Counted from the stretch's first letter, positions 39,007 through 50,292 are shown. The stretch: 64,000 nucleotides of DNA from Kibdelosporangium sp. MJ126-NF4 (GCF_000826545.1 NZ_CDME01000006.1:713063-777062), one strand, 5' to 3'. Made by a program: numbers and translations. The notes: generated from the sequence alone by a model not told the origin.

Positions 39007-40971
39007 CTAGATCTTTTTTGCGCCCAACTCCTGCGTCAGCAGCTCGATCGCCACTTCCTCCGGATCCCGTGCCACGATCCGCTCGCCCTCGCTCGGCTTG
39101 TGCGAAGCCTCCTCGAGCATCTCCTCCTCTTCCTCCTCCGCGGTCTTCGGCGGAGCAGGGGGGACGGGGGGCGGGAGAGGGTCGTCGGGCTCGGGCGGCT
39201 CCGGCGGCGGCGGGATGTCGTCGTGGTCGGTGGCCGGACGCGAGGCCTGGCGCTGTGGCGGCGGGGGAGCCGCCGCCTGGCTCGGGCGCGTCGGCTGCGG
39301 GCGTGGCTGCGGTGCGGCCTGCGCCACCTGCGGCGCGGCTGTGGCACTGCCGTGCACGCACGTGACCCGCCACTTGCCGCCGATCACGTTGGCCAACGCC
39401 GTGCTGACCAAATCCACGTTCCGGGCTTCCGCCAACCGCCTCGCCAGCGGGGCCGCCGGGTGCGCGATGACGACCGTGTCGCCGTCGACGCTCTGCACGG
39501 TCGCGTTGGTCAGCATCGCCTCGGTGCTGCGGCCGCCCGGCAGTCGACGCACCTCCGCGAGCAGCTCCGGCCAGATCCTGCGGACCGCGGCGGCATCCAT
39601 CGCACCCGGTTCCGCGGGCGGCGCGGCGGCAGCGGGCGGGGGCGCCTGCTGTACCGGAGGAGCCGCGACGGGGGCCGGTTCGGGCGCGGCCTGCCGTGAC
39701 GGAGGCTGCTGCACCGGAGGAGCGGCAGGCGGGGGCGCCTGAGTCGGCGCGGGCGCCTGCTGGGCCAGCGCGGGGACCGCGGCAGCGGCGACCGGCGCGA
39801 CCGACGCGCGCCTCTCCAACTGTTCAAGCCGTTGCAGCACAGCGGAATCGAGCGCGGGATCGCTCGGCACCGCTGCGGGCAGGAGCATCCGCGCGGACAG
39901 CAGCTCCAGCACCAGCCGGGGCGACGTCGCGCCCCGCATCTCGATGAGTCCGGTGTGGACGATCTCGGCGAACCGGGACAGCGTGGCCGGGCCGAGCCGG
40001 TCGGCCTGCGCGGACATCAGCGACAACTCGTCACCGGGAACGTTCACCAGCCCCCGAGCCCCCGCATCCGGGACGGCACTGAGCAGAACGAGGTCACGCA
40101 ACCGGTCGAGCAGATCCGAGGCGAACCGGCGCGGATCGTGACCGGCGTCGACAAGACGCTCGATCGTGCCGTACACGGCCGACGCGTTGCCCGTCGCCAA
40201 CCCGTCGACCATGTCGTTGATCAGCGCGATGTCCGTCACACCCAGCAGCGACACCGCGCGCTCGTACGTCACGCCGTTCGGACCGGCACCGGACAACAAC
40301 TGGTCCATCACGGACTGCGTGTCCCGCGCCGACCCGCCACCCGCGCGGATCACCAGCGGGAACACCGTCGGGTCGACCGTGACACCCTCGGCGGCGCAGT
40401 TGCGCTCCAGCAGTTCCCGCATGATGCCCGGCGGGATCAGCCGGAACGGGTAGTGGTGCGTCCGCGAGCGGATGGTGGTGAGCACCTTGTCCGGCTCGGT
40501 GGTGGCGAAGATGAAGATGAGGTGCTCAGGCGGCTCCTCCACGATCTTCAGCAGGGCGTTGAAACCCTGCGTGGTGACCATGTGGGCCTCGTCGATGATG
40601 AAGATGCGGTACTTCGAGATGGCGGGCGCGAAGAACGCCCGGTCCCGCAGCTCACGCGTGTCGTCCACACCACCGTGACTCGCCGCGTCCAACTCGACCA
40701 CATCGACACTGCCGGGGCCGTTGGGAGCCAGCGATATGCACGACTCACACTCCCCGCAGGGATCCGGAGTGGGCCCCTGCACGCAGTTGAGCGACCTGGC
40801 CATGATCCGCGCGCTGGAAGTCTTCCCACAGCCACGAGGCCCGGAGAACAGATAAGCGTGATTGACCCGACCGGCCGAGAGCGCCACACGCAACGGCTCG
40901 GTGACGTGCTCCTGACCGACCACCTCAGCGAAGGTCGCCGGACGGTACTTGCGGTAAAGGGCGAGCGCCAC
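39007..40971 (-). CDS. dnaX: DNA polymerase III subunits gamma and tau
   Basis: This 654-residue clamp-loader ATPase starts ALALYRKYRPATFAEVVGQEHVTEPLRVAL. Walker A is SGPRGCGKTSSARIMA, the zinc cluster CVQGPTPDPCGECESC and Walker B IFIIDEAHMVT; SRTHHYPFR follows. A long Pro/Ala/Gln-rich segment (about 430-600) precedes a tau-like tail with an acidic run (EEEEEEMLEEASHKPSEGERIV). GTG 40971 is used: the in-frame extension upstream would read through the SRP RNA gene. A run of six A then G (the heptamer A AAA AAG) sits two codons before the stop. Confidence 0.95.
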   Translation of the reverse strand: MALALYRKYRPATFAEVVGQEHVTEPLRVALSAGRVNHAYLFSGPRGCGKTSSARIMARSLNCVQGPTPDPCGECESCISLAPNGPGSVDVVELDAASHGGVDDTRELRDRAFFAPAISKYRIFIIDEAHMVTTQGFNALLKIVEEPPEHLIFIFATTEPDKVLTTIRSRTHHYPFRLIPPGIMRELLERNCAAEGVTVDPTVFPLVIRAGGGSARDTQSVMDQLLSGAGPNGVTYERAVSLLGVTDIALINDMVDGLATGNASAVYGTIERLVDAGHDPRRFASDLLDRLRDLVLLSAVPDAGARGLVNVPGDELSLMSAQADRLGPATLSRFAEIVHTGLIEMRGATSPRLVLELLSARMLLPAAVPSDPALDSAVLQRLEQLERRASVAPVAAAAVPALAQQAPAPTQAPPPAAPPVQQPPSRQAAPEPAPVAAPPVQQAPPPAAAAPPAEPGAMDAAAVRRIWPELLAEVRRLPGGRSTEAMLTNATVQSVDGDTVVIAHPAAPLARRLAEARNVDLVSTALANVIGGKWRVTCVHGSATAAPQVAQAAPQPRPQPTRPSQAAAPPPPQRQASRPATDHDDIPPPPEPPEPDDPLPPPVPPAPPKTAEEEEEEMLEEASHKPSEGERIVARDPEEVAIELLTQELGAKKI

Positions 40972-41091
40972 GAGAAAGACCCTACCCAAGCCCACCGACA
41001 ATCCCGGCGCCAGGACCAACCAGACACAGACAAGCTGGTCGAACCTCAACGCACCCAGCGCTGGGTCGAGAGGAGCTCGCACCGTGGGGGT

Positions 41092-41110
41092 CTGGGGGCT
41101 CGGCCCCCAG
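41092..41110 (-). terminator. G/C-tract hairpin downstream of the SRP RNA
   Basis: CTGGGGGC/GCCCCCAG with a 3-base loop lies 65 bases past the SRP RNA 3' end on the minus strand, followed by an ACCCCC tract. It resembles the hairpins after tRNA-Ser(CGA). Confidence 0.55.
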
Positions 41111-41174
41111 AAATGGGACTTTCCGACCCGGCGAAGGTTGCGAAGCAACCGAGCAGGGGTCGGGAGAGGAAAGC

Positions 41175-41260
41175 GGACCCCGTGCACCTGTCAGAGCCCG
41201 CTTATCCTTGCTGCCTTCCGGCCCTGGGGAGGTTCACGAGATGGACACCGCACGAGGTCC
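41175..41260 (-). ncRNA. ffs: Small signal recognition particle RNA (4.5S type)
   Basis: Read on the minus strand, the conserved apical domain is CTCCCCAGGGCCGGAAGGCA followed by GCAAGG. The outer ends pair: GGACCTCGTGC at the 5' end with GCACGGGGTCC at the 3' end (one G-U). Location just upstream of dnaX is the usual one in actinomycetes. The RNA binds Ffh and targets membrane proteins. Confidence 0.93.
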
Positions 41261-41384
41261 AACGACAGTGTAGCAATCCCTCTGGCAACGTCATGAACCG
41301 ATCAGCGGTTGCACGGCCGGTGGCTGTCCGATTACTCATGGATCAGTTCCCTCGCCGAGGGCACTCGAGAGATTGGAGACACCC

Positions 41385-42173
41385 ATGGCGGCTACCCTGC
41401 CCCGCCTGGTGCGCGCCTGCCTCGTCGCGTTAGCGACCGTGGCGGCGACACTGTCGTCCGTGTCCGTGGCATCAGCGGACGTCTCACCGATGATCGTTGG
41501 TGGCACCCGGGCCAGCATCAACGACCACAAGTACACCGTTTACCTGGCGAGTGGCTCCACCGGCAGCGGGCAGTTCTGCGGTGGCACGCTCGTCAGCGCG
41601 ACCAAGGTGGTCACGGCGGCACACTGCACGGTCAGTCGTAGCCCGTCGAACACCTATGTCGTGTGGGGCCGTGAGGACAAGCAGAGCACGGCGGGCACCG
41701 TCGCGAGGGTGACCAAGATCTGGGTCCACCCGAGCTACACCTCCGCCACCCGCGGTTTCGACGTGTCGGTGCTGACCCTCGGCACCAGCCTGGCCGGTCC
41801 GTACCTGCCGCTGGCCACCACGCAGGACACCGCCCTGTACGCGGCGGGCACCCAGTCCACCATCCTCGGCTGGGGCACGACCAGTTCCGGCGGTTCGGCC
41901 TCCCGTTACCTGCTCAAGGCGACGGTCCCGCTGACCTCGGACTCGACCTGCGCCAGCGCGTACGGCACCTCGTTCATCGCGTCGGCGATGGTGTGCGCGG
42001 GCCTGCCCAACGGCGGCGTGGACACGTGCCAGGGAGACTCGGGCGGACCGCTGATCGCGGGCGGCAAGCTGATCGGTGACACCTCGTGGGGACGTGGCTG
42101 CGCACTGGCCGGGTACCCGGGCGTGTACGGCCGGATCGCCACCTACCAGACCACGATCGCCGCCCAGCTGTAA
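41385..42173 (+). CDS. Secreted trypsin-like serine protease (S1 family)
   Basis: This 262-residue enzyme has a signal peptide (LVALATVAATLSSVSVASA, residues about 13-31), then MIVGG at 36-40. The catalytic triad is His80 (TAAHC), Asp126 (RGFDVSVL) and Ser219 (CQGDSGGP). Asp213, six residues before the Ser, sits where trypsin binds Lys/Arg side chains, so trypsin-like specificity is expected. Cys pairs (FCGG/AAHC and others) suggest disulfides. ATG 41385 is preceded by GGAG at 41375-41378. Confidence 0.93.
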   Translation: MAATLPRLVRACLVALATVAATLSSVSVASADVSPMIVGGTRASINDHKYTVYLASGSTGSGQFCGGTLVSATKVVTAAHCTVSRSPSNTYVVWGREDKQSTAGTVARVTKIWVHPSYTSATRGFDVSVLTLGTSLAGPYLPLATTQDTALYAAGTQSTILGWGTTSSGGSASRYLLKATVPLTSDSTCASAYGTSFIASAMVCAGLPNGGVDTCQGDSGGPLIAGGKLIGDTSWGRGCALAGYPGVYGRIATYQTTIAAQL

Positions 42174-42178
42174 GAACG

Positions 42179-42736
42179 TCAGAAGACCGGTTTTCCCCAC
42201 TCGCCGGTGAAGGCGATCTCCGAGAGCGGGAGCCGCTTGCGAGGTGCGAGCTCCCGGTCTCGGAGATCCGCGGGGACCGAGTCGCGGTCGCCGAGCTTGC
42301 CCACCGCGATCGCCACCACCGGCCGCGCCTCCGGCGGCAGCTCGAACAGGATCCGCGCGCCCTCCGCGTTGAATCCGCCCATCTGGTGCGCGACCAGGCC
42401 CTCGGCCACGGCCTGCAGCACCAGGTTCTCCGTCGCCAGGCCGAGGCCGTACTCCGAGAGCGGCAGCGTGCCCTTCTCGTTGACGGTCATCGCGATACCC
42501 AGCATCAGCACCGCGGACCGCTTCGCCCAGCTCTGGTTGCGTTGGCTGAGCACCTCGAAGAGGCGCTCGTACGTCGAGTCGCCACGTCGGCCCACGAGGT
42601 AACGCGCGGGCTGGGAGTTGCCGTACGACGGTGCCCAGCGCGCGGCCTCCAACATTGCCCGCAACTGCTCGTCGGTGACCACCGCGTCGGCGTCGAGCCA
42701 CCGCGGGCTCCACCGGTCCTTCATCAACGGATGCAT
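42179..42736 (-). CDS. Nitroreductase-family protein
   Basis: This 185-residue flavoprotein of the NADH-oxidase/nitroreductase fold shows the FMN-binding N-terminus (LRAMLEAARWAPSYGNSQPARYLV), YGLGLATENLVLQAVAEGLVAHQMGGFN and the ending VVAIAVGKLGD...LAPRKRLPLSEI. Natural substrate unknown. Its ATG overlaps the stop of the upstream membrane gene by one base (TGATG), so the two are coupled. Confidence 0.88.
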   Translation of the reverse strand: MHPLMKDRWSPRWLDADAVVTDEQLRAMLEAARWAPSYGNSQPARYLVGRRGDSTYERLFEVLSQRNQSWAKRSAVLMLGIAMTVNEKGTLPLSEYGLGLATENLVLQAVAEGLVAHQMGGFNAEGARILFELPPEARPVVAIAVGKLGDRDSVPADLRDRELAPRKRLPLSEIAFTGEWGKPVF

Positions 42737-43947
42737 CAGATCGCCCAGCTCCACACCGTCAGCGAGTAGGCGCCGAACCAGGACGTGACCACGGCCAGTC
42801 CGGTCAGCGTGGCCAAGACCGTAGCGGTCTGCCGTCTGGCCAGGCCGATCGCGATCGGGATCAGCAGGACGAACGCGGGCATCAGCAGCCTGGCCTTCGA
42901 CGCCATCAGGCCGTTCGAGCCGAGGTCCATGACCAGCACGCCGAGCGCGTAGACCATCAGCGGCCACGGCATCTTCATCCGGAACCCGATCACCACGAGC
43001 GCGACCGCCGCGATGATCACCACGATCGTCACGCCTTCGAACACCGACAGCTGCCTGCTCAGCGAGTCCACCATGAACCTCGCGGTGGCGATACCGCCGT
43101 CGAAGCGCGAGTCCCAGCCGCGGTCCTGCAGCTTGAAGTACCCGAGCAGCTCCCCGGTCCTGGTGGCCACCCAGCCCAGGTAGCCGACGAAGCCGAGCGG
43201 CACCAGCAGGCCGCCGACCCACGGCCGCCAGCCGTCCTGGCGTTTGATCACGGCGACCAGCGTGGCCAGCCCGACCGCGAGCACCAGCGCGGCGGCGGTC
43301 GGCCGGACCAGACCGGCGCAGGCACAGGCGAGCCCGGCGAGCAGCCAGTTGCGTTCCAGCACCCCGACCAGCGACCACGCGGCGAACGCGCAGAACAGCG
43401 CCTCCGAGTACGGCATGACCAGCACGACACTCATCGGCGCCGCCGCGAACAGCGCGACCAGGATCAGGCCGACCTTGCTGGAGCCGCCCGGCACCCGCCT
43501 GCCGATCCTGGCCAGCGCGTACGCGCAGAAGACCCCGGCGACGATGGTGATGGCGAACGCCACGAACAGCCGTGCGCCGGAGGTGCTGCCGAGGGGCACG
43601 GCCAGGTAGTTGATCAGCTTCGGGTAGCCGGGGAAGAACGCCAGCGGTGTCTCCGGATTGCGCTGGCTGTAGGCGTCGACCAGCCGGGCGGGCACGTTGT
43701 CGTAGCCGCCTGCCGCGATGCCGAGGTACCAGTCCGCGTCCCACGAGGTGAGCGCCTGGCCCATCGGGAACCGCGTCTGGAAGCTCATCCACGCGAGTAC
43801 GAGCAGTCCGAACTCGCGGATCCCCAGATAGATCAGTCCGGGAGCGAGCAGGTAGGCGACTCTGCGCGCGGTCCACGGTCTGCGCGGTGGCTGTTGCTCA
43901 TCCGCCGAGGTCGTCACCGGTTGCCGAGTCACCTCCGTTGTGGACAC
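42736..43947 (-). CDS. PIG-V-like integral membrane mannosyltransferase
   Basis: This 403-residue protein has about ten membrane helices. After helix 1 an extracytoplasmic loop carries SWDADWYLGIAAGGYD, the Trp-Asp motif of GT-C glycosyltransferases. LAFFPGYPKLINYLAVPLG follows, matching the PIG-V-type mannosyltransferase family of actinomycetes. A polyprenyl-phosphate sugar donor is inferred from the family. It is co-transcribed with the nitroreductase. The region 43948-44070 upstream must hold its promoter and that of lysC. Confidence 0.82.
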   Translation of the reverse strand: MSTTEVTRQPVTTSADEQQPPRRPWTARRVAYLLAPGLIYLGIREFGLLVLAWMSFQTRFPMGQALTSWDADWYLGIAAGGYDNVPARLVDAYSQRNPETPLAFFPGYPKLINYLAVPLGSTSGARLFVAFAITIVAGVFCAYALARIGRRVPGGSSKVGLILVALFAAAPMSVVLVMPYSEALFCAFAAWSLVGVLERNWLLAGLACACAGLVRPTAAALVLAVGLATLVAVIKRQDGWRPWVGGLLVPLGFVGYLGWVATRTGELLGYFKLQDRGWDSRFDGGIATARFMVDSLSRQLSVFEGVTIVVIIAAVALVVIGFRMKMPWPLMVYALGVLVMDLGSNGLMASKARLLMPAFVLLIPIAIGLARRQTATVLATLTGLAVVTSWFGAYSLTVWSWAI

Positions 43948-44070
43948 GCGACCAGGCTAAAGGTTGGCGGGGCGAGTGGGCGGCACCACACGAGCACCGA
44001 AAGCCGCTACCAGGCGCAGGTAGGCTCACCGTGACGTGGTCTGAAGCGATTGAGGAGAGGGTTGAGCTGC

Positions 44071-45335
<1,265 letters not shown>

Positions 45336-45336
<1 letters not shown>

Positions 45337-46388
45337 TGGCACCGGTTCTTGCTCTCGTCGGCGCGACCGGCGCCGTGGGCGGCGTGATGATCGACATCAT
45401 GAACAACCGCCCCGACTTCCCGTGGGGCGAGGTCCGGCTGATCGCGTCCGCGCGTTCGGCGGGCAAGAAGATGACCGTGCGCGGCAAGGAGCTGACGGTC
45501 ATCGAGATCTCCCCCGAGGCGTTCGACGGCGTCGACGTGGCGATGTTCGACGTGCCGGACGAGATCTCGGCGCAGTGGGCGCCGATCGCGGCGCAGCGCG
45601 GCGCGATCGCGGTGGACAACTCCGGCGCGTTCCGGATGGACCCGGACGTGCCGCTGGTGGTGCCCGAGGTGAACGTGGCCAAGATCCACGACCGGCCGCG
45701 CGGGATCATCTCGAACCCGAACTGCACGACGCTGTCGATGATGGCCGCGGTCGGCGCGCTGCACCGCAAGTTCCAGTTGACCGAGTTGGTGGTGGCGTCC
45801 TACCAGGCAGCTTCGGGTGCGGGCCAGTCCGGAATCGACCGGCTCTACGCCGAGTTGGAGGCCGTGGCAGGCAAGCAGGTCGGCAACCGCGCTGGCGACG
45901 TGGCCGAGGCGCTCGAAGCCGCCGGGCTGACAGCCGACTCGCCGTTCCCCGCACCGCTCGCGATGAACGTGGTGCCGTGGGCCGGGTCGCTCAAGGAGGA
46001 CGGCTGGGCCAGCGAGGAGCTGAAGGTCCGCAACGAGGCCCGCAAGATCATGGGCATCCCGGACCTGAAGGTCTCCGCGACCTGTGTCCGTGTCCCGGTG
46101 GTCACCACGCACTCCCTGGCCGTGCACGCGACCTTCGCCAACCCGGTGACGGTCGCCGAGGCGCACGAGGTGTTCGAGGCGCAGCCTTCTGTCGTGCTGA
46201 TCGACGACCCGGCGTCCGGGAAGTTCCCGACCCCGGCGGACGTCGTCGGCGGCGATCCGACCTACGTCGGCCGCGTCCGTCAGGCGTTGGACTTCCCGAA
46301 CACGCTCGACTTCTTCGTCTGCGGCGACAACCTCCGCAAGGGCGCGGCCCTCAACACCTACGAGATCGCCGAGGCGCTCGTCGGCTGA
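45336..46388 (+). CDS. asd: Aspartate-semialdehyde dehydrogenase
   Basis: This 350-residue enzyme reduces aspartyl phosphate to the semialdehyde with NADPH, the step after LysC. The N-terminal [18 protein letters not shown] binds nucleotide, [21 protein letters not shown] follows, and the catalytic Cys lies in [13 protein letters not shown]. The C-terminus ends [22 protein letters not shown]. Its final 31 bases overlap the convergent MFS gene. Confidence 0.96.
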
Positions 46389-47551
46389 ACGGGTGCCGGT
46401 GACCGGCGGATGAGCATCGCCGCACACGCGGCGACGATCAGTCCGCCGGCACCGGCGCCGACGAAGCCCCAGCCCGGTGATCCGCTGTGGTCCACAACGA
46501 ATCCGATCACCGGTGAGCCCAGCGCCGCCCCGAAGGTGAACGCTGTGCTCTGCAGCCCCGTCGCTTCCCCGCGCACGACCACGGGAACGAGGCGACTGAC
46601 TTCCTCGCCCGTGGCCGCGATGGTCGGTGCGCACATCGCGCTGGCAGGCGCGAGTGCGAGCGCGACAATCCACCAGGTGGTGCCGTCCGCGAACAGCACC
46701 GGCAGTGTCAGCGTGCCGAGCAGTGCCATCAACACAACCTGTGGCAGTGATTTCCGCACGGCTCCGTGCACGAGCCCGCCCACGACCGACGCCACGCACA
46801 GGATGACCGTCGCCACGCCTGCCCATCCGACCTCGCCGTGGGCGCGCAGCACGGCCACGAGGGTCACCTCGGCGCCCGCCAGCACGAAGACCGCGCCCGC
46901 GCCGACCAGCAGCACCGCCACCAGCCTGCCGTTGAGCCACTCCCGCCGGGCCGGTCGTTCGCCGACGACCTCCGCCTTGCCGCGCATCGGCGGGTTGACG
47001 ACGAACAGCGCGATCCCGACGACCATGAACCCGACCGCGATCACCCGCAGGCTGGTCGACGTGGAGACCTGGGTGGCCAGCGCGACCGCGGCGAGCGGGC
47101 CGATCATGAAGCTGAGTTCGACGGAGATCGAGTCGAACGAGTAGGCCGCGCGGCGATGGTTCTCCGGCACCAGCGCGGCGATCGCCTGGCGGCCGATCGA
47201 CATCGTCTGCACGGCGAACATGCCGCCGACGAATCCCATCACCAGCAGTACGGGGAACGGCATCAGCGGCGCGGTCAGCCAGAACGCGGACTCGCCGATG
47301 GTGGTGATCACCAGCATGGTGCGCAGGCCGTACCGGTCGATGATCCGGCCGGACAGCGGCGCCCCGATGCCGATGCCGACGGTGGCCGCGCCGCCGACCA
47401 GTCCGGCGGCGCCGTAGCCGTGGCCGAGGCCGATGGCGACGTGCAGGGTGAGCGCCATCGATGTCGCGGACGGCGGGATCCTCGCGAAGAACATCAGCAC
47501 CAGCAACGTGCGGACACCGGGTATCGCCAGCAGCCGTCGATAGCGCTCCAC
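46358..47551 (-). CDS. Major facilitator superfamily transporter
   Basis: This 397-residue protein has about 12 membrane helices with a loop near residues 190-205 between the halves. The A-like motif [13 protein letters not shown] lies between helices 2 and 3. The layout is that of drug or metabolite exporters of the MFS_1 type; substrate unknown. It converges on asd with a 31-base overlap. Confidence 0.85.
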   Translation of the reverse strand: MERYRRLLAIPGVRTLLVLMFFARIPPSATSMALTLHVAIGLGHGYGAAGLVGGAATVGIGIGAPLSGRIIDRYGLRTMLVITTIGESAFWLTAPLMPFPVLLVMGFVGGMFAVQTMSIGRQAIAALVPENHRRAAYSFDSISVELSFMIGPLAAVALATQVSTSTSLRVIAVGFMVVGIALFVVNPPMRGKAEVVGERPARREWLNGRLVAVLLVGAGAVFVLAGAEVTLVAVLRAHGEVGWAGVATVILCVASVVGGLVHGAVRKSLPQVVLMALLGTLTLPVLFADGTTWWIVALALAPASAMCAPTIAATGEEVSRLVPVVVRGEATGLQSTAFTFGAALGSPVIGFVVDHSGSPGWGFVGAGAGGLIVAACAAMLIRRSPAPVQPTSASAIS

Positions 47552-47816
47552 GAACAGTCAGGGGATCATCTGACCACCCGGCGCGGCAACCGAGTTTCCG
47601 CGTGGATCGAGGCCGCCCGGGACGATCCGGGCCTGCTCCGGACGCATCCGGACACATCCGGTGAATGTGAACCGCCGTCCGCGTGAACTGTCACACGAAT
47701 GGACGAGGTCTAGACCAGCTCCCGGTGGGTCACCCTGGGAGGACAAAGCGACCATGGCCCGTCGCTTGTCGGAGTCATCTTCTTGACTTGTTCCAGATTG
47801 TGCGGTGAGGAGAGCG

Positions 47817-48257
47817 ATGGCGACACCGACCACCCCGGATCGCGACCGGTTGCTCGCGCAGTTGCGGGCGACGGGGCTGCGTGTGACCGCGCCGCGGCTG
47901 GCGGTCCTCGCCCTGCTGAGCGAACGCCCGCACTCGACCGCGGACCAGGTCGCGGGCGGGGTGCGCGAGGTGCTCGGATCGGTGTCCACCCAGGCTGTGT
48001 ACGACGTGCTGAACGTGTTCACGGCGTCCAACCTGGTGCGCCGGATCGAACCGGCGGGGTCCCCGGCCCGCTACGAGACGCGGATCGGGGACAACCACCA
48101 TCACCTCGTCTGCCGCCAGTGCGGCCGTGCCGAGGACGTCGACTGCGTGATCGGCCCGGCGCCCTGCCTGTCGCCGTCGGACCTGGCCGGCTTCGTCATC
48201 GACGAGGCCGAGGTGGTGTTCTGGGGCCTCTGTCCGCACTGTCAGGCAGGTCAGTGA
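47817..48257 (+). CDS. Fur-family metal/peroxide-responsive regulator
   Basis: This is a 146-residue regulator. The winged helix ([34 protein letters not shown], then [24 protein letters not shown]) is followed by the metal-binding [21 protein letters not shown] and the C-terminal LCPHCQAG, giving two CxxC pairs for structural zinc. This is the FurA/CatR type that senses peroxide, usually next to katG; no catalase gene is adjacent. ATG 47817 follows GTGAGGAGAG. Confidence 0.9.
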   Translation: MATPTTPDRDRLLAQLRATGLRVTAPRLAVLALLSERPHSTADQVAGGVREVLGSVSTQAVYDVLNVFTASNLVRRIEPAGSPARYETRIGDNHHHLVCRQCGRAEDVDCVIGPAPCLSPSDLAGFVIDEAEVVFWGLCPHCQAGQ

Positions 48258-48581
48258 CCCCGCGGCTGCCGTTCGTCGTATCGGGGCGATGTCCTGAGAT
48301 TCACTCACTCGGGTGAAGGTTCGCTCCGTCGTGGCTGGTTGACGTCCGTGAGCTCACCGTGTCCGGCACCGGACGGTGACCGGGGCCAGGTCGTTAGCAC
48401 CGGCAAGGGTCGGAACTAGTTGATCAACGCCGGTAATTCGACTACCTGCGGTAAACCGTCGAATGCGACGTTGCCAAAGAACTCTGGCGCGCCTGCTGTG
48501 AGCTGGTGACTATGTTCCGGTACTAGCGGAATCCGCTCATTGTTGGCTTGGTCATCATTTGAGCGGGGGGAGGAGTCGAGA
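48258..48581. other. Intergenic region after fur
   Basis: About 320 bases without a convincing gene. CACCGTGTCCGG (48355-48366) can pair with CCGGACGGTG (48369-48378) as a weak hairpin that may end the fur transcript. The right half is AT-richer and probably carries the promoter of the next gene. Confidence 0.4.
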
Positions 48582-49097
48582 ATGAGAATGGGATTCGTCA
48601 AAAAGCTAGCTGTCATCGTGATCGGCAGCATGATCGCGATGACGGGCGGTGCCTACGCCGACGACTGGCACGGCTCCGGATGGACCGCGACGGCCAACCC
48701 CGAGGTGGCCGCCAAGACTGTCCAGCGGCTGCACGACCAGCTGAAGTCGGCGCACGAGGCCGGCGACGTGGCCGTGCTGAAGGGCAACGTCCGTGAGCTG
48801 GACGGGGTGCTCGACGCACTGGTGACCAGATCGGAGGCCTGGGCGACACGGGCGGAGACCCGTGACAACTCGGTCAAGGCCAGCGACATGACCAACGAAC
48901 TAGCCGGAAAGCTCGCCTCGATCCCGGACGGCACGGCCAAGGGACTGCCCGGCCTCGACCTGCTGTCCGGCGTGACCGCGCTGCTGACCTCGCTACTGGC
49001 GACACTGATGGACATCGTCGGCAGCCTGCTCGGTGGACTGCCCGTCCCGGTGCCGCTGCCTGTGCCGCCGCTGCCGGTGCCGGTGCCCGCCCCCTGA
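48582..49097 (+). CDS. Secreted helical protein with Pro/Val repeat tail, unknown function
   Basis: This 171-residue protein has a signal peptide (KKLAVIVIGSMIAMTGGAYA, cleavage near 26). The middle is a helical bundle-like stretch (AAKTVQRLHDQLKSAHEAGDVAVLKGNVRELDGVLDALV). A hydrophobic segment follows (LTSLLATLMDIVGSLLGGL). The last 19 residues are alternating Pro and Val (PVPVPLPVPPLPVPVPAP). ATG 48582 follows GGGGAGGAG. No family recognised. Confidence 0.65.
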   Translation: MRMGFVKKLAVIVIGSMIAMTGGAYADDWHGSGWTATANPEVAAKTVQRLHDQLKSAHEAGDVAVLKGNVRELDGVLDALVTRSEAWATRAETRDNSVKASDMTNELAGKLASIPDGTAKGLPGLDLLSGVTALLTSLLATLMDIVGSLLGGLPVPVPLPVPPLPVPVPAP

Positions 49098-49147
49098 TTC
49101 AGCCGATTCGAATGTCCGGCGCGTTTGTGCGGCGCCGGACATTTCGG

Positions 49148-50218
49148 CTATTCGGACACCGATTCCTTCGCCCGCATTTCCAGGGCCGACCGCAAAACTC
49201 CGGCGGCCTCGTACATCGCTTCTCGAAAACGAGTTCCAACAGCAAGGAAACTGGCGTAGCCGTGGATCAGGTCCTCGTGCCGGGACAGCACGACGGGCAC
49301 ACCGGCTTCCCGCAGCAGCGCCGCGTACAGCTCGCCCTCGTCCCGCAGCGGGTCGAACCCGGCCGTCGCGAGGTACACCGGCGGAAGGCCGGACAGGTCG
49401 GGCGCCAGCGCCGGTGAGTACCGCGGGTCCGTCTTGTCCTGCTCGGTCGCCGGGTACTGCTCGCCGACCCAGTCGATGTCCGCCTGGCTCAGGAAGAAGC
49501 CCTCGGCGAACAGCTCCTTCGACCGGGTCGCTCGCGTCCCGTCCGTCGTCGGGTAGAGCAGCAGTTGGAACGCGGGCTTCGGGCCGCCTTCCCGCGTGGT
49601 CACCTGGGCGACCACGGTCGCGAGGTTCCCGCCCGCACTGTCGCCTCCCACCGCGATCGACGACGGGTCCGCCCCCAACTCCCGTGCGTTGGCGTGCGCG
49701 TACTTGAACGCCGCGACCGCGTCCTCGACGCCGTGGGGGAAACGGTGCTCAGGTGCGAGCCGGTAGTCCACCGACAGCACACGCACCCTGGCGTACTTGG
49801 CCAGGAAGCGGCAGACGGTGTCGTGCGACTTGACGCTGCCGATCACGAACCCGCCGCCGTGGAAGAACACCAGCAGCGGCGAGCCCTCGGGCAGGCCAGT
49901 TGGCGTGTACAGCCGCGCGGGGATTGCCCCGATCGTCAGATCCCGTGTGTCCATCGGGCCGATCCGCGGACCGTCCACGAGACCAGCGCTTTCGTCCAAT
50001 GCGCGGCGTGCCCGCACCGGGTCGCCGCCGAACAGCGACGGCATCCCGGCCAGCTCGCGGGCGCGCAGCAGCAGTTGGGCGTCCAGCGCCAGTTCCTGGC
50101 CGTCGATCCGGACCGGCGGACCTGCCAGCAGCCTGCGGATTCGCAGGGGCAGGCGGTACAGGGTGCGCAGTGCCACGCCCTGCGCGGTGATCATCATTGA
50201 CTTCGACGAGAGCGGCAT
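49148..50218 (-). CDS. Alpha/beta hydrolase of the hormone-sensitive lipase type
   Basis: This is a 356-residue esterase or lipase. The oxyanion motif is LLVFFHGGGFVIGS, followed by YRLAPEHRFPHGVEDAVAAFKYA. The nucleophile elbow is VGGDSAGGNLA; the catalytic Asp lies near GFDPLRDEG and the His in HEDLIHGYASF. No signal peptide. This group hydrolyses short acyl esters. ATG 50218 is used; a start a few codons on (MMITAQG) is possible. Confidence 0.88.
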   Translation of the reverse strand: MPLSSKSMMITAQGVALRTLYRLPLRIRRLLAGPPVRIDGQELALDAQLLLRARELAGMPSLFGGDPVRARRALDESAGLVDGPRIGPMDTRDLTIGAIPARLYTPTGLPEGSPLLVFFHGGGFVIGSVKSHDTVCRFLAKYARVRVLSVDYRLAPEHRFPHGVEDAVAAFKYAHANARELGADPSSIAVGGDSAGGNLATVVAQVTTREGGPKPAFQLLLYPTTDGTRATRSKELFAEGFFLSQADIDWVGEQYPATEQDKTDPRYSPALAPDLSGLPPVYLATAGFDPLRDEGELYAALLREAGVPVVLSRHEDLIHGYASFLAVGTRFREAMYEAAGVLRSALEMRAKESVSE

Positions 50219-50292
50219 CGCTCGATCTTACTGCCGGTAAGTTACCGGCCGGGACTGGAACTCAACCGAACTTGAAGTCCTAAGCTCGAGGA

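Noticed and set aside
38561..39010. Extended DnaX product by -1 frameshift
   Set aside because: The extension is Arg-rich and antisense to the amidase, so probably not a selected protein; kept only as a low-interest finding because of the exact heptamer.
40972..41187. Longer dnaX start
   Set aside because: The extension reads through the G/C-tract hairpin and into the SRP RNA; the family begins ALYRKYRP.
42737..43876. Fusion of the nitroreductase with an upstream frame
   Set aside because: The upstream part is the wrong frame of the mannosyltransferase gene; the real start overlaps that gene's stop (TGATG).
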